The position numbers were made by a program, and so were the translations under genes. From Blautia sp. (lineage in GTDB: Bacteria; Bacillota; Clostridia; Lachnospirales; Lachnospiraceae), in assembly GCA_017420455.1 (NCBI GenBank), contig JAFOJB010000356.1, forward strand, positions 1 to 5,297: DNA of 5,297 nucleotides, given 5' to 3'. Below, in pieces: positions 1 through 5,297 of this stretch. How positions within the stretch are numbered: position 1 is the first letter of the stretch; every line of letters begins with the position of its first letter. The notes below the pieces were generated by a model that saw nothing but the letters and a program-made list of their open reading frames with translations, was not told the origin of the DNA and ran no database searches.

Positions 1-1
1 C

Positions 2-205
2 AATATCAACGTACTCAGCAAGGACCATAACTGGGATATGAAAGGATACCGCTCCTCCTGGTGGTGGCTCAGGGGAGAGACAGGTATCGCGAAGATCACA
101 GCGCCCATCGTCACAGAGGACGGCGCCATACTGACGGACAAAAAAGCCGTAAACAAACCCAATGGGGCTGTCCGCCCGCTCATCCGTGTATCCGTAACGC
201 CTTAA
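2..205 (+). CDS. C-terminal end of a DUF6273-like protein (5' partial)
   Basis: An open frame enters from the left edge and ends at TAA 203-205, giving 67 residues. The fragment has a W-W-W-L-R motif at residues 20-24, a V-x-E-D-G-x-I strand at 37-43 and a closing G-A-V-R-P-L-I-R-V at 55-63. This layout (WWLR, then a Gly-rich strand with 'DG', then a terminal 'GVRP' strand) is what I know from the C-terminus of DUF6273 domains, which are common in secreted or surface proteins of Clostridia and often repeated there. The usual serine and proline after WWLR are replaced by Gly-Glu, so this is a divergent copy. The function of the family is unknown, and the N-terminal part, including any signal peptide, lies outside the window. 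It ends 53 bp before xylB on the same strand without a visible terminator, so read-through into xylB is possible. Identification is by motif only. Confidence 0.65.
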   Translation, partial: NINVLSKDHNWDMKGYRSSWWWLRGETGIAKITAPIVTEDGAILTDKKAVNKPNGAVRPLIRVSVTP

Positions 206-243
206 CCGGATATACGAATGGACTGATATGCCGCTGGAACTAC

Positions 244-250
244 AAGGAGG
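244..250 (+). promoter_or_regulatory. Ribosome binding site of xylB
   Basis: AAGGAGG lies 8 nt before the ATG at 259. It decides the start: the frame is open for 66 further codons upstream, but that stretch overlaps the end of the DUF6273-like gene in another frame and encodes Arg/His-rich sequence unlike any kinase N-terminus. Confidence 0.9.
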
Positions 251-258
251 AATGGAAA

Positions 259-1740
259 ATGAAATACGCAGCAGGGATCGATCTGGGTACCACAAGCACC
301 AAAACAGCGATCATGGATATGCAGGGCAGGATCCTGGGGATCGGACGAGGCAGCTATGATCTGCACATTCCGAAACCATCCTGGGCCGAGCAGGAACCGG
401 AAAAATGGTGGAGCGCCGTAAAGCTCTCCCTGAAAGAAGCCTGTGCAGATGCCGGCATTTCCGCATCAGAGATCGACGGCATCGGCTTTTCCGGCCAGAT
501 GCATGGCCTGGTCGCGCTGGATCAGGACGGGGAACCCGTCTGTCCCGCCATCATCCACCTCGACCAGCGGTCCGGCCGGCTTCTTTCCCGGATCCATGAG
601 CTCGCCGGGGACCTGATGAAGGAAGAGCTTCTGAACAGACCGGCAGCAGGCATGCTCATCAGTTCTCTCTGCTGGTTAAAGGAGAACGAGCCGGGAATCT
701 TCCGGCGCATCCGTTACGTCATGTCTCCCAAGGATTATATCCGTTACCGGCTGTGCGGAGAGATCGGAACCGATGTCTCTGACGCGAGCGCTACACTGGC
801 GTTTTCCGTGAAAAACAGAGAATGGTGCGCGCCTCTCTTTGAGCGGCTGCAGCTTCGCGGGGATATCTGGCCTTCCGTCCATGAAAGCAGTGAGATTGCC
901 GGGAACGTGTCCAGAAGGGCCTCCGCAGAAACGGGACTTTCCACGAAGACCATCCTGGTCTACGGAGCCGGGGACAGCCTGGCCGCCATGACGGGCTGCG
1001 CCGTGATCGACAAGGGTATTCTGGCCTGCAATATCGGAACCAGCTCCCAGCTGGTGTTCGTTTCCGACCAGCCTGTCTTTGATCCGAAGTTCCGGATACA
1101 GACCTGGTGTCATGCGCTCCCTGAACGATGGGCGCTCCAGAGCGGAACTCTGAACGGCGGAAGCACCCTGAACTGGCTCCGGGGAAAGGTTCTGAAAAGC
1201 AGCCTGCCTTTTTCAGAGCTTGACAGGGAGGCCGGTGAAATCCCGGCCGGAGCGGACGGACTCTTTTTTCTTCCCTACCTTGCGGGAGAGCGTACGCCTT
1301 ACAACGATCCAAACGCCAGCGGAAGCTTCTTCGGCCTCAGAATGCACCACGGGCAGGCTCACCTGGTACGCGCTGTCATGGAAGGCGTCCTGTTTAACCT
1401 GAAGGAATGTCTCTGCATTCTGGACGGGCTGCAGGTAAAGCCGCAGTATCTCCTCTCTTCGGGAGGCGCCGCCAGAGGCAGAACCTGGCGCCAGATCCAG
1501 GCGGACATGCTGGAAATGCCGGTACATACCACGAAGGTCGAGGAAGAAGCCTGCCAGGGCGCCGCCATCCTGGCCGCAGTCGGGGCAGGCTGTTACAGAA
1601 CAGTTCAGGAGGCCTGCAGCAATACCGTCAGCATGAGTGAAGAAGTCATAGAGCCTGTTCCGGAAAATGGTAAGCTTTACCGTGAGAAGCTGCATACCTT
1701 CCGGGAGCTGTACCTCCGGACGAAGGATCTGTTATCCTGA
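259..1740 (+). CDS. xylB: Xylulokinase (FGGY-family carbohydrate kinase)
   Basis: This 493-residue cytoplasmic kinase would phosphorylate D-xylulose with ATP to xylulose 5-phosphate, feeding the pentose phosphate pathway. Visible motifs: the phosphate-binding G-I-D-L-G-T-T-S-T-K at 6-15; S-G-Q-M-H-G at 78-83, typical of xylulokinases and holding the Met-His pair that contacts the sugar in E. coli XylB; D-Q-R at 102-104; S-P-K-D-Y at 156-160; G-A-G-D-S at 236-240 with the presumed catalytic base Asp239; the FGGY signature region G-E-R-T-P-Y-N-D-P at 343-351; and a C-terminal ATP-domain S-G-G-A-A-R-G at 401-407. Length agrees with E. coli XylB (about 484). Two positions differ from what I recall of E. 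coli XylB: Ser240 follows the catalytic Asp where Asn is found, and His100 stands where Trp is usual before the D-x-R motif. A related ketose or polyol could therefore be the substrate. No xylA, transporter or regulator is present in the window. Confidence 0.88.
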   Translation: MKYAAGIDLGTTSTKTAIMDMQGRILGIGRGSYDLHIPKPSWAEQEPEKWWSAVKLSLKEACADAGISASEIDGIGFSGQMHGLVALDQDGEPVCPAIIHLDQRSGRLLSRIHELAGDLMKEELLNRPAAGMLISSLCWLKENEPGIFRRIRYVMSPKDYIRYRLCGEIGTDVSDASATLAFSVKNREWCAPLFERLQLRGDIWPSVHESSEIAGNVSRRASAETGLSTKTILVYGAGDSLAAMTGCAVIDKGILACNIGTSSQLVFVSDQPVFDPKFRIQTWCHALPERWALQSGTLNGGSTLNWLRGKVLKSSLPFSELDREAGEIPAGADGLFFLPYLAGERTPYNDPNASGSFFGLRMHHGQAHLVRAVMEGVLFNLKECLCILDGLQVKPQYLLSSGGAARGRTWRQIQADMLEMPVHTTKVEEEACQGAAILAAVGAGCYRTVQEACSNTVSMSEEVIEPVPENGKLYREKLHTFRELYLRTKDLLS

Positions 1741-1768
1741 AGTCAGATTCTCCCAGGCAGGCAGCGGG

Positions 1769-1785
1769 GCATACAGCCTGTATGC
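1769..1785 (+). other. Short hairpin after xylB
   Basis: GCATACA and TGTATGC form a perfect 7-bp stem around a 3-nt loop, 28 nt after the xylB stop. No T-run follows, so it is not a standard intrinsic terminator. It could stabilise the 3' end of the xylB transcript or be chance. Confidence 0.3.
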
Positions 1786-1796
1786 GAAGCAGAGCT

Positions 1797-1844
1797 GCAG
1801 GGTATCTGAGCCGCAGGGTATCCGAGCCGCAGGGTATCTGACCC
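1797..1844. repeat. 3 x 16-bp tandem repeat downstream of xylB
   Basis: Three head-to-tail copies lie at 1797-1812 (GCAGGGTATCTGAGCC), 1813-1828 (one change, T to C at position 11) and 1829-1844 (one change, G to C at position 14). The change in copy three creates AGGGT-ATCTG-ACCCT, a 5-bp stem at 1831-1845 that extends by three more pairs (1828-1830 with 1847-1849) across a bulged C. No T-tract follows on the + strand. The array lies wholly outside genes. Confidence 0.9.
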
Positions 1845-1899
1845 TCGCGGCAGCCGCCAGATGGACAGGCACGTCCTCCCGGCTCGTTGCCCGCGGGAA

Positions 1900-1953
1900 T
1901 AAAAAACCGGACAGCGGACATCTGTCTGTCATGACAATGTCCACCATCCGGTT
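1900..1953 (-). terminator. Intrinsic terminator of the preA-like transcript
   Basis: The pairing segments are AACCGGA (1905-1911) with TCCGGTT (1947-1953), GGACAT (1916-1921) with ATGTCC (1937-1942), and TGTC (1923-1926) with GACA (1933-1936). That gives 17 base pairs broken by one 4x4 internal loop and one bulged base, closed by a 6-nt loop. Read on the - strand, the stem runs straight into six T residues (complement of A 1901-1906). It begins 59 nt after the preA-like stop. On the + strand the following bases are T-poor, so termination of xylB here would be weaker. Confidence 0.75.
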
Positions 1954-2012
1954 ATCTGTTCATTTTATGTCTGCGGTCTGATTTTCTCTTAATCCATTGT
2001 TGCCGGACCGCG

Positions 2013-3530
2013 TCACCCGGTCTGATTCCTCTTTCTGCTGATGCGTTTCCTTGCAGGAACGATCGCATGCTGGGGGCAGACCAGAACACAGAGATGACAG
2101 CCGACACACCTTTTCCCGTTAAGAACAGGTCTGCGGTTCTCATCCAGGTGGAGTGCCTGGTGCCCTCCATCCATGCAGGAAACCACACATCTCCCGCAGC
2201 CGATGCATTTCTCCCGGAGGAACTTCGGGAACAGCACGGTATCTCTTTCCAGCACGTCCGTCGTAGCGCTTAAGCTGTCCAGCCCCAAGCCGATCACATC
2301 TTTTACACCTTCAAAGCCCTTCTCCGTCAGATACAGGTTCAGCCCGCTCTTCAGATCCTCGACGATCCTGTACCCATACTGCATCACGGCAGTGGTAACC
2401 TGGATCGAACTGCCGCCCAGCAGCAGAAACTCCAGGGCGTCCTTCCAGGTTTCCACCCCGCCCATGGCAGACAGATGCCTTCCCTTCAGGGCTTCATTCT
2501 GCGCAAGCTCCGCAATAAACCGAAGCGCTACAGGCTTTACAGCGTTTCCGCTGTAGCCTCCGACAGCAGAAATACCGCGCACTGCCGGGGAAGAAACATA
2601 GGTGTGCATGTTCACATTCGTCACCGATTTAATGGTATTAATGGCAGAAATCCCATCGGCGCCGCCGCGGACTGCCGCCTCTGCGGCCGGACTCATACGA
2701 TCCACATTCGGCGTCAGCTTTGCCAGAACCGGAATATGACATCCCTTCCTGGCAGCCGCAGTGAAACGCTCCACCAGCTCCGGGATCTGTCCGATATCAG
2801 AGCCCAGCCCGCCCTCTGCCATATTCGGGCAGGAAAAATTCAGCTCCACGGCATCCGCGCCGTTCTCTTCGCAGAGCCCTGCCAGTTCTCCCCATTCCTC
2901 TTCATTCTGGCCCATAATGGAAGCGAGAATGAATTTGGAAGGATAATCTGCCTTCAGGCGTCGGAAAATCTCCATGTTCTCCTTCACGCTGTGGTCGGAA
3001 AGCTGTTCGATATTCTTAAATCCGATCAGGCACCCGCCTTCTCCCGTGATAGCGGAAAAGCGCGGGGAAGCTTCGTGGATATCCATGGAACAGATGGTTT
3101 TGTAGCAGACACCCGCCCATCCCGCTTCAAACGCCCTTGCACACATATCATAATTGCTCGCCACAACAGATGAAGAAAGCAGGAACGGATTCTCCAGCGG
3201 GACGCCGCACAGATCACACTGAAGACGTTTCTCATCTGCCGGCATCCTGGTTTCCGCTGCCGGTTTTACCTGGCTGTACAGCCTGGCGATCAGATCCCTG
3301 ATCTTCACTTCTCCGGAACGTACGCAGCTTTCTTCGCACATTCCCGGGCAGCCTGTACATGGATTGTCCGCAGGGAGGCCGGATACCGCCCCCTGCTCGT
3401 TATCAAACCAGATGCTCCGCAGCAGACGGGAAGGCTGTAACTTCGGACAGGCTGTATCACAGGGGGCGTCATGGCAAAGAGCACATCGCACCATATCAGC
3501 CCTTCGTATCATAGGTTCATTCTGGATCAT
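2013..3530 (-). CDS. preA: PreA-like dihydropyrimidine dehydrogenase subunit with extra N-terminal Fe-S domain
   Basis: This 505-residue protein is predicted to be a cytoplasmic FMN and iron-sulfur oxidoreductase of the dihydroorotate/dihydropyrimidine dehydrogenase family, acting on uracil/thymine and their dihydro forms. From about residue 103 it resembles E. coli PreA throughout: F-K/Y-K-T-I region at 143-146, S-P-R-F at 155-158, the catalytic-loop motif N-F-S-C-P-N at 231-236 with Cys234 matching the active cysteine of the family, A-K-L-T-P-N at 270-275, I-N-T-I-K-S at 297-302, G-G-Y-S-G-N-A-V-K-P at 324-333, G-G-V-E-T-W at 357-362, and V-M-Q-Y-G-Y-R-I-V-E-D at 382-392. Two C-terminal [4Fe-4S] sites follow (Cys442/445/448/452 and 475/478/481/485). 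PreA is usually about 410 residues; the extra first ~100 carry two more cysteine groups (16/19/24/28 and 58/61/65/69) that resemble the N-terminal Fe-S domain of PreT or of mammalian DPD. PreT itself is absent from the window. The gene lies 65 bp after the flavoprotein gene. The exact substrate is not proven by sequence. Confidence 0.85.
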   Translation of the reverse strand: MIQNEPMIRRADMVRCALCHDAPCDTACPKLQPSRLLRSIWFDNEQGAVSGLPADNPCTGCPGMCEESCVRSGEVKIRDLIARLYSQVKPAAETRMPADEKRLQCDLCGVPLENPFLLSSSVVASNYDMCARAFEAGWAGVCYKTICSMDIHEASPRFSAITGEGGCLIGFKNIEQLSDHSVKENMEIFRRLKADYPSKFILASIMGQNEEEWGELAGLCEENGADAVELNFSCPNMAEGGLGSDIGQIPELVERFTAAARKGCHIPVLAKLTPNVDRMSPAAEAAVRGGADGISAINTIKSVTNVNMHTYVSSPAVRGISAVGGYSGNAVKPVALRFIAELAQNEALKGRHLSAMGGVETWKDALEFLLLGGSSIQVTTAVMQYGYRIVEDLKSGLNLYLTEKGFEGVKDVIGLGLDSLSATTDVLERDTVLFPKFLREKCIGCGRCVVSCMDGGHQALHLDENRRPVLNGKRCVGCHLCVLVCPQHAIVPARKRISRKRNQTG

Positions 3531-3539
3531 ACATACACA

Positions 3540-3544
3540 CCTCC
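3540..3544 (-). promoter_or_regulatory. Ribosome binding site of the preA-like gene
   Basis: GGAGG on the - strand lies 9 nt before the ATG at 3530-3528. It favours this start over the in-frame Met7 and Met13, and thereby keeps the complete N-terminal cysteine cluster in the protein. Confidence 0.8.
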
Positions 3545-3595
3545 GGAATCATTCGCAGATACGGTAGTTTAACTTCTGATCATTTCTGCAATTGT

Positions 3596-4222
3596 TCACT
3601 TCCCGTCGGGAAAACTGGTGAAGCTGCCTCTCTCCATTTCAGGGCAGCCGTACTTTTCCTTTGCGTCAGCAAAAGCCCTGATCATGAAACTCATGTTTCT
3701 TGCTAGGTTCCGCATGGTCTGAAGTCCTTCCAGATCCTTCTTTGCGTCCTCGGCCGTAAATCCATGTATCTGATTCCAGTACGTGGAGGAAGCCACCGGC
3801 ATCCCGCTGATCGTAAAATACTTGTTCAGAACATCAAAGCTGGCTGTATTGCCCCCTCTTCTGCAGCTGACGACCGCAGCGCCTACCTTCATATGCTTGG
3901 AGAAGGAGGTACTATAGAACAATCTGTCCATAAAGGAAATGATATTCCCGTTCGGGGATCCGTAATAAACCGGGCTTCCGACGACAAGTCCATCTGCCTT
4001 TTCAAACTTCGGCGCCGTCTCATTCACAAGATCCTCGAAGGTACAATGGCCAAGCTGCTCACACTTGTTGCAGGCGATACATCCGCGGATGTCTTTTGTT
4101 CCCACCTGTATGAGTTCCGTTTCTACGCCTTCCTGCTCAAAAATCCTGATCATCTCATCCAGGGCCGTCGCTGTGCAGCCATGCAGATGAGGGCTCCCAT
4201 TCAGAAGAATCACCTTACTCAT
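3596..4222 (-). CDS. Iron-sulfur flavoprotein / NAD(P)H-dependent oxidoreductase (flavodoxin-like fold)
   Basis: This is a 208-residue cytoplasmic flavoprotein. The N-terminal strand and FMN phosphate loop read V-I-L-L-N-G-S-P (residues 4-11) followed by a Thr-rich helix start (17-19), as in NADPH-dependent FMN reductases. A compact cysteine motif C48-x2-C51-x2-C54-x5-C60 follows; it fits the C-x2-C-x2-C-x4-7-C motif that holds the [4Fe-4S] cluster in Isf-type iron-sulfur flavoproteins. The second FMN segment is V-V-G-S-P-V-Y-Y-G-S-P at 80-90, and C-R-R-G-G-N-T at 120-126 is typical of the family. Known members pass electrons between ferredoxin or NAD(P)H and small acceptors; the acceptor here cannot be read from sequence. 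It is 65 bp upstream of the PreA-like gene on the same strand with no terminator between, suggesting co-transcription. Three 9-bp repeats run into its ribosome binding site. Confidence 0.85.
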   Translation of the reverse strand: MSKVILLNGSPHLHGCTATALDEMIRIFEQEGVETELIQVGTKDIRGCIACNKCEQLGHCTFEDLVNETAPKFEKADGLVVGSPVYYGSPNGNIISFMDRLFYSTSFSKHMKVGAAVVSCRRGGNTASFDVLNKYFTISGMPVASSTYWNQIHGFTAEDAKKDLEGLQTMRNLARNMSFMIRAFADAKEKYGCPEMERGSFTSFPDGK

Positions 4223-4228
4223 AATCTG

Positions 4229-4235
4229 CTCCTTT
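4229..4235 (-). promoter_or_regulatory. Ribosome binding site of the flavoprotein gene
   Basis: AAAGGAG on the - strand lies 6 nt before the ATG at 4222-4220. The AAA of this site is the end of the last copy of the upstream 9-bp repeat, so repeat and binding site overlap. Confidence 0.8.
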
Positions 4236-4264
4236 CACTGATTTCACTGATTTCACTGATTTCA
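4233..4264. repeat. 3 x 9-bp tandem repeat in the flavoprotein leader
   Basis: TTTCACTGA occurs three times in perfect tandem (4233-4241, 4242-4250, 4251-4259), followed by a partial fourth copy TTTCA (4260-4264). On the - strand this reads TCAGTGAAA, and the copy nearest the gene overlaps the ribosome binding site. The perfect identity suggests recent expansion by slippage. Confidence 0.92.
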
Positions 4265-4310
4265 ATAATACAAAAGAATCTTTCCGTTACCGGAGGATAT
4301 CTCTTCCCTG

Positions 4311-4470
4311 CGCTCTGCTTCCTGCCGCATTGGAGGAAATCAGGCTTCTTCGTTCCGCTTCCTGTCGCACCCGGGAAAATCAGGCTTCTTCGCCCTGCAT
4401 CCTGCTGCACCCGGGAAAATCAGGCTTCTTCGCTCTGCATCCTGCCGCACCAGCGGAAATCAGGCTTCCG
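4311..4470. repeat. 4 x 40-bp imperfect tandem repeat at the 3' end of the ABC gene
   Basis: Four copies of exactly 40 bp lie at 4311-4350, 4351-4390, 4391-4430 and 4431-4470. All share the segment AAATCAGGCTTC near their right end; units two and three also share the stretch from GCACCCGGG to CTTCTTCG. Read on the - strand each unit starts with GAAGCCTGA: in unit four these bases are the last codons (Glu-Ala-stop) of the ABC exporter gene, and the other units repeat this gene end downstream. The unit length is not a multiple of three and the array encodes no recognisable protein. Confidence 0.92.
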
Positions 4471-5297
4471 CTCCTTGAATACGGTTCATCCTCGCGTAGC
4501 TTCCGCCAAGGGCGATCAGCTCTTTGTGCGTCCCACGTTCGATAATACAGCCCTCTTCAAACACCAGGATCTGGTCGGCATTCCGGATCGTGGACAGCCG
4601 GTGGGCGATGGCGATGATGGTACATTGCCCTGCGATCCCGGAAACGGCTTTCTGAATCTGCTGCTCCGTTTCGACATCCACGGAGGCGGTGGCTTCGTCG
4701 AGGATGATGATGGGAGCATGCCGGAGAATGGCCCGGGCTATGGCGACTCTTTGCTTCTGGCCGCCCGAAAGCCGCAGACCGCGCTCGCCCACCAGGGTAT
4801 GATAGCCTTCCGGCATGGCCTCGATATCATTGTGGATATTGGCGGCTCTGGCAGCCTCCACGATTTCCTCCATGGAGGCTTCCGGCATGGCATAGCCGAT
4901 GTTTTCGGCAATAGTGCCGTTAAAGAGAAATGTGTCCTGCAGGACAGGGGAAATGTTTCTTCGCAGACTTTCCAGGGTCACCTCCCTGAGGTCGCTGCCA
5001 TCGATCAGGATCCGGCCGGAAACGGGCTCATAAAACCTCGAGATCAGCTGGGAAAGCGTCGTTTTTCCGACGCCTGTAGGACCTACAAGAGCGAGCATCT
5101 TTCCTGGTCCGCACCGGAAGGATACGTCCTGCAGGACCGGCGCCCCTTCTCCATAGGAAAAGCTGACATGATCGAAGACGATCTCTCCCTTCACATCTGC
5201 GAGGTCTTTTGCGCCGGGCCGGTTCTGAATCTCCACCGGCGCGTCCAGAATATCCAGCACCCGCTCCGCGCCTGCCATGGACTGCTGCATGTTTTCC
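4460..5297 (-). CDS. ABC exporter, ATP-binding domain (5' partial)
   Basis: This is the C-terminal part of a half-size ABC exporter (membrane domain fused to ATPase); the frame is open through the right edge, so the six-helix membrane domain, normally some 310-340 residues, lies outside. Counting from the Met encoded at 5290-5288, the visible part has 276 residues and a complete nucleotide-binding domain: A-loop Tyr46, Walker A G-P-T-G-V-G-K-T at 70-77, Q-loop Gln118, signature L-S-G-G-Q at 174-178, Walker B I-I-I-L-D-E at 194-199 with catalytic Glu199, D-loop S-V-D at 203-205 and switch His230. All ATPase residues are intact, so an active site is expected. The linker M-A-G-A-E-R-V-L-D-I-L-D at 5-16 is typical of MsbA/multidrug-type exporters. 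The Met at 5290 is internal, not the start. The cargo (drug, lipid or peptide) cannot be told from this half, and a partner half-transporter may lie to the right. Its stop codon sits in the first unit of the 40-bp repeat as read on the - strand. Confidence 0.92.
   Translation of the reverse strand, partial: ENMQQSMAGAERVLDILDAPVEIQNRPGAKDLADVKGEIVFDHVSFSYGEGAPVLQDVSFRCGPGKMLALVGPTGVGKTTLSQLISRFYEPVSGRILIDGSDLREVTLESLRRNISPVLQDTFLFNGTIAENIGYAMPEASMEEIVEAARAANIHNDIEAMPEGYHTLVGERGLRLSGGQKQRVAIARAILRHAPIIILDEATASVDVETEQQIQKAVSGIAGQCTIIAIAHRLSTIRNADQILVFEEGCIIERGTHKELIALGGSYARMNRIQGAEA

Larger units (their letters stand above)
1741..2012. other. Convergent intergenic region (272 bp)
   Basis: This gap lies between the convergent xylB (+) and preA-like (-) stop codons. 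It holds, from left to right, a small hairpin at 1769-1785, a 3 x 16-bp tandem repeat at 1797-1844 whose third copy can fold on itself, and a long hairpin with a T-tract on the - strand at 1900-1953. Short open frames crossing it on either strand have no recognisable protein sequence and no good ribosome binding site, so I see no gene here. Confidence 0.7.
4223..4459. other. Repeat-rich intergenic region (237 bp)
   Basis: This gap lies between the end of the ABC exporter gene and the start of the flavoprotein gene, both on the - strand. It contains a 3 x 9-bp repeat next to the flavoprotein start, about 50 bp of AT-richer sequence where a promoter would be expected, and most of a 4 x 40-bp repeat. 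A - strand TATTAT (4270-4265) is one base from a -10 consensus, but no acceptable -35 lies 16-18 bp upstream, so no promoter is called. No strong stem with T-tract was found to end the ABC transcript. Confidence 0.6.

Noticed and set aside
202..230. A promoter for xylB (TTAACC, 17 bp, GATATG).
   Set aside because: Both hexamers match the consensus poorly and the first overlaps the stop codon of the upstream gene.
61..258. An N-terminal extension of the xylulokinase by 66 codons.
   Set aside because: The sequence overlaps the DUF6273-like gene end in another frame, is Arg/His-rich and unlike kinases, and a strong ribosome binding site precedes the ATG at 259.
1213..1695. A 160-codon open frame on the - strand, and other long frames opposite xylB.
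   Set aside because: They mirror the well-supported xylulokinase and have no recognisable protein features.
2475..3173. A 232-codon open frame on the + strand.
   Set aside because: It lies entirely opposite the PreA-like gene, has no ribosome binding site or recognisable motif, and results from the codon bias of the real gene.
3531..3595. A promoter between the flavoprotein and PreA-like genes, with TTGCAG as -35.
   Set aside because: No -10-like hexamer lies 16-18 bp downstream on the - strand.
4219..4410. A 63-codon open frame on the - strand through the repeats, ending in repeated Glu-Ile-Ser.
   Set aside because: The Glu-Ile-Ser run is only the translation of the 9-bp repeat, the frame overlaps the flavoprotein start by 4 bp, and no ribosome binding site precedes it.
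4371..4440. Intrinsic terminators inside the 40-bp units (imperfect CAGGGC/GCCTG stem followed by ATTTT on the - strand).
   Set aside because: The stem has only four or five pairs, is not kept in the other units, and the T-run is four bases long.
4311..4470. A CRISPR array.
   Set aside because: The 40-bp units are contiguous and diverge along their whole length; there are no distinct spacers and no cas genes in the window.

Overview
The window looks like part of a chromosome of an anaerobic, moderately GC-rich Bacillota, most likely a gut clostridium of the Lachnospiraceae type. This is an inference from strong AGGAGG-type ribosome binding sites, a DUF6273-like surface/secreted protein end, an Isf-type flavoprotein and a cysteine-rich PreA. 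No rRNA, tRNA, transposase, phage gene, CRISPR array or defence gene was seen.

Layout. Two genes lie on the + strand at the left: the last 67 codons of a DUF6273-like protein (2-205), then a complete FGGY-family sugar kinase, best called xylulokinase (259-1740). The xylulokinase frame is open upstream to base 61, but a clear ribosome binding site at 244-250 fixes the start at 259. Three genes lie on the - strand and read right to left: the nucleotide-binding half of an ABC exporter that runs off the right edge (4460-5297), a complete iron-sulfur flavoprotein/NAD(P)H oxidoreductase (3596-4222), and a complete PreA-like dihydropyrimidine dehydrogenase subunit with an extra N-terminal cysteine-rich domain (2013-3530). 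The + and - blocks converge on a 272-bp gap (1741-2012), which carries a long hairpin with a T-tract that fits an intrinsic terminator for the - strand genes.

How the genes may work together. The sugar kinase would feed a ketopentose into the pentose phosphate pathway. The flavoprotein and PreA-like genes are only 65 bp apart, run in the same direction and have no visible terminator between them. They are therefore plausibly co-transcribed, and the flavoprotein could be an electron partner of the PreA-like enzyme, since no PreT subunit is present in the window. The ABC exporter lies 237 bp upstream of them and may be a separate unit.

The most unusual feature is in the gaps: both intergenic regions above 200 bp carry short tandem repeats of unrelated sequence. 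These are 3 x 16 bp after xylB, 4 x 40 bp beginning at the ABC gene stop codon, and 3 x 9 bp running into the ribosome binding site of the flavoprotein gene. The coding content otherwise looks like ordinary metabolism; I found no clear new multi-gene system.
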